Part shown: in pieces, positions 16,642-25,431 of the stretch
Layout: each line of letters starts with the position of its first letter
Position numbering within the stretch: position 1 is the stretch's first letter
From: Streptomyces roseicoloratus
GTDB lineage: Bacteria; Actinomycetota; Actinomycetes; Streptomycetales; Streptomycetaceae
Direction: 5' to 3'
DNA length: 64,000 bases
Assembly (NCBI RefSeq): GCF_004117935.1
Contig: NZ_SDOY01000025.1
Coordinates: forward strand, 1 to 64,000
Program-made: the position numbers and the translations under genes
Notes under the pieces: generated by a model
The model's input: only the letters and a program-made list of their open reading frames with translations
Databases searched by the model: none
Told to the model about the DNA's origin: nothing

Positions 16642-16760
16642 GGCTGACGCCGCACCTGGCTGACGCCGCACCCGGCTGACGCAGGTCTGCCGGTGCGGGT
16701 CCGCTGTCGGTCTGCCGATGCGGGTCCGCTGTCGGTCTGCCGGTGCGGGTCCGCTGTCGG
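16642..16760. repeat. Two adjoining tandem repeats in a divergent promoter region
   Basis: First a 16-bp unit (GGCTGACGCCGCACCT-like) at 16642, 16658 and partly 16674. Then a 25-bp unit at 16686-16710, 16711-16735 and 16736-16760, differing at one base in the middle copy, with a degenerate fourth start. They separate the Mut7-C and GNAT start codons. Confidence 0.88.
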
Positions 16761-16781
16761 TGTGCGGGTACGGTCGGCGGT

Positions 16782-17222
16782 ATGAAGATCATCGATCTCG
16801 AGCCCGGTGACCCGCGTCTGGAGGCCGAGCTGCTGCCGGTGCTCCGCGAGTTGCGTCCGCATCTCACGGCGGAGCTGTTCCGCGACGTCTACGCGACCGG
16901 ACACGCCCAGGGCCTGCGCTTCAGCGCCGCGTACGCCGACGACGGGCGCTGCGTCGGCGCCGCCGGCTGGCGGATCGTCGTCAACACCAGCTCCCTGAAG
17001 AAGCTGTACGTGGACGACCTGGTGACCGGCGAGGACGCCCGCTCGGGCGGCGTCGGCCACGCGATGATCGCGCACCTGGAGGCCCACGCCCGCGAGGCCG
17101 GCTGCTACGAGCTCAACCTCGACTCCGGCACCCACCGCACCGGCGCCCACCGCTTCTACCTGCGCGAGCGCTTCGACATCGTCGCCTTCCACTTCACCCG
17201 GGAGCTCAGGCCCCTGCCGTGA
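16782..17222 (+). CDS. GNAT family N-acetyltransferase
   Basis: Acetyl-CoA-dependent N-acetyltransferase of 146 residues. The acetyl-CoA loop (DARSGGVGHAMIAHLEA) follows beta-4 (KLYVDDLVT), and a C-terminal HRFYLRERF motif matches the family end. The substrate is unknown. ATG 16782 begins the conserved KIIDLEPGD strand; the upstream region is repeat DNA. The 3' end overlaps the convergent AraC gene by 17 bp. Confidence 0.88.
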   Translation: MKIIDLEPGDPRLEAELLPVLRELRPHLTAELFRDVYATGHAQGLRFSAAYADDGRCVGAAGWRIVVNTSSLKKLYVDDLVTGEDARSGGVGHAMIAHLEAHAREAGCYELNLDSGTHRTGAHRFYLRERFDIVAFHFTRELRPLP

Positions 17223-18090
17223 GTCCGGCCGCACGCGCGCGTGCGTACGCGGTCGGCGGCACGCCGATGGTCGCGGTGAAGTCCCGTACGAGATGGGCCT
17301 GGTCGCTGTAGCCGAGGTCGGCCGCGAGCGCGGCCCAGTCCGGAGGCCCGGCGGGGGAGGCCGACTCGGCGCGTTCCAGGGCCTCGTGAATGCGGTAGCG
17401 GAGGATGACCCACTTCGGGCCGACGCCGACGTACGCGGCGAACAGGCGCTGGAGCGAACGCGGCGAGAGCCCGGCGGCCCGGGCCAGCGCGGACACCCTC
17501 CGCACGGTGCGGTCCGTCCGGACCAGGTCCACCAGGGCGGTCGCCTGCCCGGCAGCCGGATCGGCGGCCGGGCCGTGGGCCAGCAGGAACGCGTCGAGCG
17601 CCGCCACGCGCGCGTGGTCCCCGGCGGGCGACAGGACCCGGCCCGGGAGCTCCGGGGCGGCCCGGCCGGGGAAGGCCTCGGCCAGCGGGACGGTCCTGCC
17701 CGTCCAGTGCGAGACCGGCCACGCGGGCGCGAACGGGCGGAAGCCGCCCGGCCGGAACTGCACGCCGCAGACCCGGCCCCTGCCGGTCAGCTCCTTCGTG
17801 AACAGCTCGAGACCGATGCCCGAGACCACCGCCGAATCGGTGCCGGTGCCGGTGCCGGTGTTGGTCTCGGTGTCGCCGTCGCGCTCGAAGACCACGTTCA
17901 CGGACGGGTGCGGGACGACATGGGTCGCGTACGGCTCCGCCAGGTCCCAGTCGATCAGCCAGTAGTGCTCCAGGTACGGGCGGAGCCCGGGCGCGGGCGC
18001 ATACCGGCGGAAACGGACCCGGGCCAGCAGCTCGGCCGGGTCCACGATGCCCCGTGTGTCACGGCGCGGCGCGGGACCGGAGGCGGACAT
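17206..18090 (-). CDS. AraC family transcriptional regulator
   Basis: 294 residues. The C-terminal AraC/XylS double-HTH domain spans about 190-290, with the second HTH consensus DLGYSDQAHLVRDFTATIGVPPTAY. The N-terminal half is a DUF6597-type sensor domain (RPYLEHYWLIDWDL, VQFRPGGF). A short Thr-Gly-Thr-Gly repeat near residue 80 is coded by a slippage-prone hexamer. It is divergent from the TIGR03086 gene, which it may control. Confidence 0.9.
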   Translation of the reverse strand: MSASGPAPRRDTRGIVDPAELLARVRFRRYAPAPGLRPYLEHYWLIDWDLAEPYATHVVPHPSVNVVFERDGDTETNTGTGTGTDSAVVSGIGLELFTKELTGRGRVCGVQFRPGGFRPFAPAWPVSHWTGRTVPLAEAFPGRAAPELPGRVLSPAGDHARVAALDAFLLAHGPAADPAAGQATALVDLVRTDRTVRRVSALARAAGLSPRSLQRLFAAYVGVGPKWVILRYRIHEALERAESASPAGPPDWAALAADLGYSDQAHLVRDFTATIGVPPTAYARARAAGLTAGA

Positions 18091-18180
18091 GGTCCGATGC
18101 TAAGGCGCCCCTCGACGGCCCGGCCGGCACTGGCGTGTTTCTTCAAGACCGGCGGTGGCGTCGCGCCTAGCGTCGGGACC

Positions 18181-18837
18181 ATGACGACGTACGAAGACCA
18201 GCAGCAACAGCAACAGCAGCAACCGCGACAGGAGCAGCACCGCCCGGACCAGCGGGCGGAGTACCGCATCGCCCCTCTGCTCCGCTCCGCCGCCGCCCTC
18301 GCCGTGCCCGTCGTGCGGGACACGGCGGACGAGGAGCTCGGCGCGCCCACGCCCTGCGCCGAGTACGACGTGCGCGGGCTGCTCAACCACCTCTTCCGGG
18401 TCGTCGAGAACTTCCGGCTCCTCGCCGCCAAGCAGCCGTCCGACTTCTCCGGCGCCGACCCCGACCGGCTCGCCGGCCCGGAGTGGCGGAAGCGCTTCGA
18501 GGAGGAGACCGGACTGCTCGTCGACGCCTGGTCGGCACCCGGTGCGGAGGAGGGCACGACCGGTGCGATGGACCTGCCGGCGCGGACGGTCGGCGCGATG
18601 GTGCTGCTCGACCTGACCGTGCACGTCTGGGACCTGGCCCGGGCCACCGGCCGCGCCTACGAGCCGGACCCGGCGGTCGTGACGGCGCTGACCGGGGAGG
18701 TGGCCGGGATGGCACCGACGGCCCGCGCGATGGGCGTCTTCGGCGCCGAGGTGGAGCTGCCCGAGGGGGCCTCCGCGTTCGAACGGCTGCTCGCGGTGAC
18801 GGGCCGCGACCCGCGGACCTGGGCGGCCGCCCTCTGA
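18181..18837 (+). CDS. TIGR03086 family metal-binding protein (DinB/MDMPI-like)
   Basis: 218 residues; four-helix-bundle protein of the mycothiol-dependent maleylpyruvate isomerase N-terminal superfamily, a group of metal-binding thiol-transferase-like proteins. A conserved N-terminal segment (PTPCAEYDVRGLLNHL) supplies the first metal His; a second is in LTVHVWDLARATG. The first 25 residues are Gln-rich (a run of eight Gln) and look like a species-specific extension. ATG 18181 follows CGTCGGGACC, a weak ribosome binding site. The substrate is unknown. Confidence 0.85.
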   Translation: MTTYEDQQQQQQQQPRQEQHRPDQRAEYRIAPLLRSAAALAVPVVRDTADEELGAPTPCAEYDVRGLLNHLFRVVENFRLLAAKQPSDFSGADPDRLAGPEWRKRFEEETGLLVDAWSAPGAEEGTTGAMDLPARTVGAMVLLDLTVHVWDLARATGRAYEPDPAVVTALTGEVAGMAPTARAMGVFGAEVELPEGASAFERLLAVTGRDPRTWAAAL

Positions 18838-18909
18838 CGAGCCCCAGGGCGACGGCCGCGCCACCACCGGCGGACGCCCGGCGATCAGCCGTGCCGCCGA
18901 CGCCGCAGG

Positions 18910-19161
18910 TCACCACATCTGGCGCGGGCGGCCCGCCGCGCCCAGGGACAGGCGTGAGACGACCTGGCCGAACGCGTGCTCCTCGGCCGGCGTGAGCGCG
19001 ACCGACTCCTGGGGGTGCCAGACCCGCTCCAGCGGGACGTCCGCGTGGTCGCGGCGGGCGCGGGTCCGCAGACCGAAGGCCACCCACGCGGCGGCGGAGA
19101 CGGCCAGCAGGCCGAAGAGGGTGATCACTCGGGGGTCCGAGAACGGGCCGGGCACGGTCAT
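18910..19161 (-). CDS. Small single-pass membrane protein
   Basis: 83 residues. A hydrophobic segment (about 12-28, VITLFGLLAVSAAAWVAFG) is followed by basic and then acidic cytoplasmic sequence. No family recognised. ATG 19161 has GGAG 7 bases upstream. A longer in-frame start exists but codes for Arg/Gly-rich repeat DNA. It is a single gene; the promoter region holds a 28-bp tandem repeat. Confidence 0.6.
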   Translation of the reverse strand: MTVPGPFSDPRVITLFGLLAVSAAAWVAFGLRTRARRDHADVPLERVWHPQESVALTPAEEHAFGQVVSRLSLGAAGRPRQMW

Positions 19162-19212
19162 GGCTGACTCCGGGGGTACCTGTCCGTACGGCGACGGCGA
19201 CGGCGATCGTCC

Positions 19213-19296
19213 GGTCCGCCACGGCAGACGGCGGAGGTCCCGTCCGCCACGGCAGACGGCGGTGGCCCGGTCCGCCACGGCGGACGGCGGGTGACC
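19213..19296. repeat. 28-bp tandem repeat, three copies
   Basis: The block GTCCGCCACGGCAGACGGCGG recurs with a 28-bp period (TCCGCC at 19215, 19243, 19271). Each copy has CCGCC/GGCGG arms that could fold. It lies between two divergent genes. Confidence 0.85.
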
Positions 19297-19498
19297 CGCC
19301 CCCACGCCCGTACGGCGCTGACGATTCCTGCTGCTTCCTCCCGACCTGTTCACTCAACACCACCCCGGGGGTCTTCCGACAGGGGGAATCGGGGCCGGAG
19401 TCCCGTCCCGCGCCGCCGCGCAGGCCCTCTTGTGCGGGTCCGGGAAGCGCCTCAAGGTGGCGGGGACGGAGATTTCCGGCCGGGAGGGAGCTGCCGCG

Positions 19499-20386
19499 AT
19501 GGCGGACGCAACGGGCACGGGCATGTCGGGTGGCGCGTCCGGGGGCACGGGCGGGTGGGAGTTCACGGACGACCGGGGCGCGGCGTCGTCCGCCGCGCGC
19601 CGGCCGGAGCGGGTGCTGGCGTACGTACGGGCCGGGGCGGCCCTGCTCGACCTGGGCGTGCGGCCGGTCGCGGTCTACGGCTCCGCACACGACGGCGAGC
19701 TGCCGGACCCGGTCAAGGCCGGCGGGCTGGCCGAGGCGGGCGTCCCGTACCTGGGGGCCGGTCGGGCCCTGGACGAGGCGCGGGTACGGGAACGGGCCGG
19801 CCGCGTGGACCTCGTGGTGGACGTGACGTACGACGGGAAGAGCCCGTACGCGCTGGACGAGGAGCTCGCCGGGCGGCTCGGGGTGCCGCTCGTGACGCTG
19901 TCCGTCGGCGGGGAGCACACGCTGTCGGAGGTCGTGGCGCGGTTCGGCGAGCTGGCGGGGGCCCTCGGGGCGGCGGGGACGGCGGGTGCGGCGACCGGGC
20001 GGATGGGCGACGCGGAGGCGGCGTTACGGGCCGCTGCCGGGCAGGCGGGGCTCGGTGTGCTGGCGCTGTCCGGCGCGGGGCCCGAGCAGGTGCACCTGGC
20101 GCGGCCGCACGCCTGGCCGGAGCTGGCGCGGCTGGCGGAGCTGGGCGTGCGGTTCGTGGATCCGGGCCCGGGGCCGGGCGCGAGCTGGCTGACCACGGAC
20201 TGGGAGCACGCCGTCGGGCTCGCGCCGGGCCTGGTGCTCTTCGACAGCCGGGCCAACGCGGTGCCGCCGCAGGTGGTCCCGCCGGGCGCCCGGCTCGCGC
20301 CGTGGAACCCGGAGACACCGCCCAGCCCGGCCGCGTACGCCCGCTTCTTCCAGAACCTGACGGCGGCACTGGAGAACCAGCCGTAG
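19499..20386 (+). CDS. ABC-transporter substrate-binding-like protein without a signal peptide
   Basis: 295 residues resembling the TroA/FepB-type (helical-backbone) binding protein fold: a WEFTDDRG strand at the N-terminus, two lobes joined by a long helix, and a WNPETPPS end. There is no signal peptide or lipobox, so the protein is probably cytoplasmic or a repurposed binding domain. No permease or ATPase gene is adjacent. ATG 19499 has GGGAGGGA about 9 bases upstream. It contains one TTA codon (20024-20026), so translation should depend on the bldA tRNA. The role is unclear. Confidence 0.72.
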   Translation: MADATGTGMSGGASGGTGGWEFTDDRGAASSAARRPERVLAYVRAGAALLDLGVRPVAVYGSAHDGELPDPVKAGGLAEAGVPYLGAGRALDEARVRERAGRVDLVVDVTYDGKSPYALDEELAGRLGVPLVTLSVGGEHTLSEVVARFGELAGALGAAGTAGAATGRMGDAEAALRAAAGQAGLGVLALSGAGPEQVHLARPHAWPELARLAELGVRFVDPGPGPGASWLTTDWEHAVGLAPGLVLFDSRANAVPPQVVPPGARLAPWNPETPPSPAAYARFFQNLTAALENQP

Positions 20387-20468
20387 GACCGGGCTCCACG
20401 GACCGCCCCGCCCCGGCCCGGCCGCGCCGCGCCACCGCCGGCCCCGCCGTTCTTCCGGCCGGGTCACT

Positions 20469-20524
20469 CCGGGCCTCCGGGCCTCCGGGCCTCCGGGCCT
20501 CCGGGCCTCCGGGCCTCCGGGCCT
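20469..20524. repeat. 8-bp microsatellite, seven copies
   Basis: CCGGGCCT repeated seven times between the stop of the binding-like protein gene and the stop of the MerR gene. Slippage-generated by appearance. Confidence 0.92.
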
Positions 20525-20590
20525 CCGGCCCACCCCGGCTCGGCCCGGCCGGGCCCCGCCCCCCGGCTCGCCCCGGCCCGCCCCGGCGGT

Positions 20591-21022
20591 CTACGGCACG
20601 CGTGCCCTCAGGGAGTCCGCGAACTCCTCGGCGCGGGCCAGCTGGGCGCGCAGTTCGGCGACGCGTCCGGCCGCGGCGCGTTCGTAGCCGCGGACGCGGG
20701 CGACGAGGGCGGTGCGGGTGTCGGGGTCGAGTTCGGCGGGGGTGCCGGGGCTGTCGGCGGCGAGGCGGTCGACGGCGTCGAGGAGTTCGCGGGTCTCGTC
20801 GAGGGTGAAGCCGAGCGGCTTCATCCGGCGGATCACCATCAGCCGGGCGACGTCCGCGTCCGTGTAGAGCGGGAAGCCGCCCTCGGACGCGGCGGACGGG
20901 ACGACGAGGCCGCTGTCCTCGTACTGGCGGATGGTGCGCAGGGACAGTTCCGTCCGTGCCGCGACCTCGCCGATCTTCATGGCGCGGGGGCGCACGGTGT
21001 TCAGGATGTCGGGGCTCGCCAC
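20591..21022 (-). CDS. MerR family transcriptional regulator
   Basis: 143 residues. The winged HTH lies at 15-80 (MKIGEVAARTELSLRTIRQY, SAASEGGFPLYTDADV, LMVIRRMKPLGFTLDE), followed by a coiled-coil dimerisation helix. There are no C-terminal metal-ligand Cys, so it probably is not a metal sensor. GTG 21022 has AAAGGAC about 7 bases upstream; an ATG 42 bases downstream starts at the HTH itself. It is divergent from the NUDIX gene and is a possible regulator of the accessory pair. Confidence 0.85.
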   Translation of the reverse strand: MASPDILNTVRPRAMKIGEVAARTELSLRTIRQYEDSGLVVPSAASEGGFPLYTDADVARLMVIRRMKPLGFTLDETRELLDAVDRLAADSPGTPAELDPDTRTALVARVRGYERAAAGRVAELRAQLARAEEFADSLRARVP

Positions 21023-21251
21023 ATCGGGTCCTTTCTCGGGATCTGCTGACACGCACTCCGTGCAGTACATCCGATTCGTCCTAACTTCAGCACTTATGAG
21101 CGCGAGAGCCGCGGTGAAACGCCTGCGGACCCTCCGGGCGCCCCCGATGGCGTCTCTTCCGGATCGCCCTGGCGCTCCTGCCGACCCGCGTACATTGGTG
21201 CGCTCGGGATGTGGCGTGGCGTGATGCGGTGTGTGACGGAGGGGGCGCCCC

Positions 21252-22013
21252 GTGGTCGAGAAGATCGTTGGCGGCATCGTCGTGGCTCTGCTGACCGGAG
21301 TGGGTCGGCTGTTGTGGCAGAACCGGAGGCATCTGACGCTGCTGCGGCTGCTGCTGACGCCGTTCGCGCGGGCGCGGGTGTCCGTGGCGGTGCTGCTGCG
21401 GGTCCACGAGGAGGACCACTACGTGCTGTTCTCCTCGGTCAACCGGCCCGGCGCGTTCGGCCCGCCCGGCGGTGTCGTGAAGTACCAGGAGTCGGCCAAG
21501 CGGTTCCTGGAGCGGCTCGGCTTCGAGCCGGAGGGGCGCAGCCGCGAGGTGATGCGGCACGACCTGCGCGGCTTCCTGGGCGCGCTGCGCGTCCTGGGCT
21601 TCGCCCGCTGGCTGTACAAGGAGGTGGACCGGGAGACCTCGGCCGACTGTCTGCGCCGTGAACTCGTCGAGGAACTGGGCGAGGTGGGACACGAGGAACT
21701 GGTCCCGTTGGCCCGGGAGGTCGGTTTTCGGTCAGTTCGGCGCGTCATCGACGGACCACTGAAGGTTCCGGGCGAGGCGTACCGGCAGATCCGTTTCTTC
21801 GAGGTGTACGACCTGGTCCTGGACAAGCCGGAGGCGACCCGGCTGCGCGAGGCGCTGCTCGCGCTCGCGGCGGACGCCGAGGCGGGGACGGTGATCGGCG
21901 CGAGCCGTGCCGAGATCACCCGCGGGCGGGCCGGGGTGAACGTCGTGCTGCCCCAGTCGGCCTTCCTGGCCGGGGAGAAGAGGTTCCGGGAGGACCTCGC
22001 GCCGGCATCCTGA
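21252..22013 (+). CDS. Membrane-anchored NUDIX protein (SMODS-associated type)
   Basis: 253 residues. The N-terminus has a hydrophobic segment (about 6-20) followed by basic residues, so the rest probably faces the cytoplasm. The body resembles the SMODS-associated NUDIX domain found in prokaryotic nucleotide-signalling conflict systems. It has the FGPPGGVVKY turn, an FLERLGF stretch, a DLRGF motif, and a Nudix-box-like helix CLRRELVEELGEVG. No nucleotidyltransferase gene is nearby. GTG 21252 has GGAGGGGG about 8 bases upstream. A gene with an APH-like kinase domain follows 245 bp downstream on the same strand. Whether it hydrolyses a nucleotide or acts as a receptor is unknown. Confidence 0.75.
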   Translation: MVEKIVGGIVVALLTGVGRLLWQNRRHLTLLRLLLTPFARARVSVAVLLRVHEEDHYVLFSSVNRPGAFGPPGGVVKYQESAKRFLERLGFEPEGRSREVMRHDLRGFLGALRVLGFARWLYKEVDRETSADCLRRELVEELGEVGHEELVPLAREVGFRSVRRVIDGPLKVPGEAYRQIRFFEVYDLVLDKPEATRLREALLALAADAEAGTVIGASRAEITRGRAGVNVVLPQSAFLAGEKRFREDLAPAS

Positions 22014-22258
22014 CGGCTGTCCGCGAGCCGGTCCGAGGGGCCCGTCCGGTGACCCCGCGCCGGGGCGCCGGACGGCCTGTGCGGCCTCCGGGGCGGCAAC
22101 GGTCGCGTGGCGCAATGGCGCCTCCCGCGCCCGGTGGATCTGCGATAGATCCTTGCCAACGATCCGGCGTCGCGCGGACATCGCGGAGCACGCGGAGCGG
22201 GGGGTGCCCGTGGAGCACACCGAGCACACGGGGCTCGCGGCACGAAGGGGGCATGGCA

Positions 22259-25200
22259 ATGGCGCCATACATCTCGGCGGACGATTTCGACCACTACTTA
22301 ACGACGGTCGACGCGGCCATGAGGGAGGCGCTGGCCGCCGAGCCGCAGCTGTCCTCGGTCCTCGCCCGGTCGCGCACCGTCATGGCCGAGGCCGGACGGG
22401 AACTGCTCGAAGGCAATCTGGTCGGCCCTGCCTACAAGATCGCCAACACGGCGCTCGCCGTGGCGTCGGAGTACCTCATGCGGACCGACCCCGAGCGGGC
22501 GGGCGAGCTGTTCGAGCTCGCGATCCGGCTGTACAACTTCCGCAATCCGGAGAGGTACGCCCGGTCGATCGCCAAGTGCGAGGAGAACCTGGAGCAGCTG
22601 GGCCCCCGGCGGCCTGCCGCCGCCGCGCCCGCCCCCGCCCCCGCCCACGCCCCGGCTCCGACGCCCACCGCGGCCCCGCCGCACACCCCGGCCCGCGCGG
22701 CCGAGGCGCCGCAGCACTCCACCGCGCCGCAGCACTCCACCGCGTCACAGGACGCCTTCCCGCTGCCGCCCGCCGCGCAGGCCCCGCCGCTCCCGCAGCA
22801 GGCCTCGGCCCCGCCCGCGGCCCCCGCGGCCCGGCCGGCCCGGACGGCCTCACCGTCCTCGCCGTCGTCCTGGCGCCGCTCGCACGACGACTTCGGCGAC
22901 GACGGCGACGGCGACGGGCCGGGGTCCCGCGACTACCGGCCCGTCACCTGGGCCCAGCTCCTGGAGGAGTGGCGGGCGGGCGGGGACGACGAGACGCCCG
23001 CCGACGACCTCTTCGGCGCCTTCGCCGAGCACGTCACCGGGATGATCGACCGGAACGCGCCGATGGCCGCCCGGCGGCTCGAGGAGATCCTCGACAAGGA
23101 CCTGGCCCTGCTGCGCGAGCAGCTGACCGGCGTCTCCGTGCCGACCGAGGTCTACGGGCCGCTGCACGAGCGGGCCAAGGAGGTCCGGCAGCTCGCTTCC
23201 CGGGCCCTGCGCGTCTTCACCCGCGGCGGGACGGCGTACGACGGGCAGCGGATCCGGCTGCAGTGGCTGGCGACCGCGCTGCACAACCTGTCCCTGCGGG
23301 TGCACCTGCCGGAGAACGACCACCAGATCGTCGCCGACGTCCTCGGCTACCTCCAGACCCTCCAGGTGGAGCACCGCTACAACAACGACCGGCGCGAACT
23401 GCTCCTCGCCGTCTCGGAGGCGACGACGCTCGTCGCCGTCGGCGAACTGCAGGTGTACCACCTGCCGAAGATCGACTTCGCCTGCCGCTGGCTGCGGCAC
23501 GCCGTGGGCATCCAGCTTCTCGTCGGCGGTCCCGAACCGGTCGAGCCCGGCGGGATGAAGCACCACCGGCGGGTCCAGAGCCAGGTCAACCCCGGCGGCT
23601 ACGACAACCCCGACACGTGGGCGGGAGAGCTGCTGCGGCAGTGGGCGGTCGAGCCCGAGCGCTGGAACAGCATCGCCTTCATCCTGCTGCTGCTCTCCAA
23701 CTGGAAGGCCGAAGGGCTCGAGCGGCTGCTCGCCGCCGTGTACTACTCCAAGCAGCACGAGGCGTCGAGCGGCCCGGAGACCAAGGACGAGGTCCAGGAG
23801 TTCTGGCGGGCGCGCGCCCTGGACATGCTCGGCGCCGCCCGCGGCGTCCGCGTCATCCGCAACGCGTGGGAGCCGGGAGCGGGGCAGGGCGCGTCGTCCA
23901 CCTCGATGTCGCTGAGCGAGCGGGACTCCGTCGTGCTGCCCAGCCGGCTGCTCCAGGGCATGGCCGTCGAGCTGGCCCCGAAGACGAACGGCGCGGTGAT
24001 GCAGGGCGCCCTGTTCGCGGACCGGCCGGTGCCGACCTTCCTCGCGTCCAACGTCTTCGGCCCCATCGGCGTCCTCAAGATCGACGAGGCCGCCAAGGTG
24101 CAGCGGGAGAAGCGGAACTTCGACGAGTACGGCGAGCTGCTGCACCCCGCCGTCCGGTCGAGCAAGTGCACGGTGTCCACCGCGACCGTCATCAACAGCA
24201 CCAACGGCGGCCGCTACCAGGGCATCCTCACCTCGTACGTGTTCCGCAACCGCGACGAGCCCACCACGCTGCGCGCCTGGCTGGTCAAGACCGAGGACCT
24301 GGAGGACGAGGCGCTCCGCAAGGTCGTCAGGGAACTCCTCCTGGAGGCCCTCGGGCCGTGGCTGAGCAACGCCAGCCGCGCCATGGGCGACCTGCGGGGC
24401 GAGTACCCGGCGCTGCGGCCCGACGACTACGAGCGGACCGGCTACGCCCCGGGCAAGGACGCCGGCACGGAGCTGAAGCACTTCGAGGCGCCCGAGGTCG
24501 CCGGCGTCTTCGGCGTCCCGGGCGGGCTCGGCTGGCGGCCGCGCACCCTCGGGGCGCTGTTCGCGGGCTCCTCGTTCGCGGCCCACCCGTTGTTCACCGC
24601 ACGCGACGCGGAACTGACCAACCCGCTGTGGCTGGTGGCGCACATCGCCGAGGTGGCCAGGGCGGGCGCCGACGCGGAGGCGCCGGCGGTGGGGGAGGAC
24701 GAGGAGGACCCGTCCGAGCTGCTCGAGTGGCTGCTCTACAACCGCGACGAGGGCCTCACCACCCGCTCGTACCTCACCTGTGTCTCCCACGGCGACCTGC
24801 ACTGCGAGAACGTCCTGGTCGGCGGCACCGGCCGGGAGGAACCCGACCTGTACCTCATCGACTTCGAGACCACCCACCGCGGCCACATCTGCAAGGACTT
24901 CGCCCGCTTCGAGTCCGCGCTGTGGTCCCGTACCTTCGCCTGGACGCCCGAGCAGCTGGCCGAGATCCGGCCGTGGTTCGCGGACGCGCTGAGCGGGGAC
25001 GCGCTGTGGGACCCGGAGATCCCGGAGAAGGCCGATCCCGAGGTACGCCGGGTGCTGACCTGCGTGAAGCGGCTGCGGGCCATCCTCAAGGGCTGTGAGC
25101 AGCCGAACTGGGCGTTCAGCAGCCTCGAGTACCGCTGGGCCCTGTTCGCCTCGCTGCTGCCGTTCGCCCGCTACCGCGACCACGAGACGCCGACCAACCG

Positions 25201-25375
25201 CTTCCTGCCGTTCCTGCTCGCCGCCGAGCTGGCCGAGGGCATCGTCGACGACGCGCGCAGGGCCACCGGCGCGGCGACGCGGACGGACCGGACCGGCGGG
25301 ACGCCCTCGGCGGTGGTCGTGACGAAGCGCGCGGACACCGACCCGGACGCCGACGCCGCCGAGTTCGTGGTGTAG
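22259..25375 (+). CDS. Large protein with APH-like kinase C-terminal domain (TCAD9-like)
   Basis: 1,038 residues. An N-terminal helical repeat region (1-110, TPR/MIT-like) is followed by a Pro/Ala/Ser-rich linker (about 115-215), a long helical middle (to about 560), and a C-terminal domain with the aminoglycoside-phosphotransferase fold. In that domain K607 lies in a VLKIDEAAK strand, the catalytic loop HGDLHCEN starts at H844, and the metal-binding IDFE has D868. This resembles the ternary-complex-associated domain 9 described in predicted NTP-dependent conflict systems. A TTA codon lies at residue 14 (22298-22300), so expression should need bldA. ATG 22259 has a better-spaced AAGGGGG than ATG 22253. 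Substrate unknown. Confidence 0.75.
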   Translation: MAPYISADDFDHYLTTVDAAMREALAAEPQLSSVLARSRTVMAEAGRELLEGNLVGPAYKIANTALAVASEYLMRTDPERAGELFELAIRLYNFRNPERYARSIAKCEENLEQLGPRRPAAAAPAPAPAHAPAPTPTAAPPHTPARAAEAPQHSTAPQHSTASQDAFPLPPAAQAPPLPQQASAPPAAPAARPARTASPSSPSSWRRSHDDFGDDGDGDGPGSRDYRPVTWAQLLEEWRAGGDDETPADDLFGAFAEHVTGMIDRNAPMAARRLEEILDKDLALLREQLTGVSVPTEVYGPLHERAKEVRQLASRALRVFTRGGTAYDGQRIRLQWLATALHNLSLRVHLPENDHQIVADVLGYLQTLQVEHRYNNDRRELLLAVSEATTLVAVGELQVYHLPKIDFACRWLRHAVGIQLLVGGPEPVEPGGMKHHRRVQSQVNPGGYDNPDTWAGELLRQWAVEPERWNSIAFILLLLSNWKAEGLERLLAAVYYSKQHEASSGPETKDEVQEFWRARALDMLGAARGVRVIRNAWEPGAGQGASSTSMSLSERDSVVLPSRLLQGMAVELAPKTNGAVMQGALFADRPVPTFLASNVFGPIGVLKIDEAAKVQREKRNFDEYGELLHPAVRSSKCTVSTATVINSTNGGRYQGILTSYVFRNRDEPTTLRAWLVKTEDLEDEALRKVVRELLLEALGPWLSNASRAMGDLRGEYPALRPDDYERTGYAPGKDAGTELKHFEAPEVAGVFGVPGGLGWRPRTLGALFAGSSFAAHPLFTARDAELTNPLWLVAHIAEVARAGADAEAPAVGEDEEDPSELLEWLLYNRDEGLTTRSYLTCVSHGDLHCENVLVGGTGREEPDLYLIDFETTHRGHICKDFARFESALWSRTFAWTPEQLAEIRPWFADALSGDALWDPEIPEKADPEVRRVLTCVKRLRAILKGCEQPNWAFSSLEYRWALFASLLPFARYRDHETPTNRFLPFLLAAELAEGIVDDARRATGAATRTDRTGGTPSAVVVTKRADTDPDADAAEFVV

Positions 25376-25431
25376 CGCGTACGGCCCCGGAGACGGGGCG
25401 GGGAGGGGCGCCGGCCGGGACCCGGAACGGG

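Noticed and set aside
20469..20524. CRISPR-like array
   Set aside because: 8-bp units without spacers; plain microsatellite.
21252..22013. CBASS operon
   Set aside because: The NUDIX protein is of a type linked with SMODS, but no CD-NTase, Cap2/Cap3 or effector gene is nearby.
22153..25098. Second long frame in the kinase-like gene region
   Set aside because: Arg/Pro/Ala-rich alternative frame without any recognisable fold; the other frame has clear kinase motifs.
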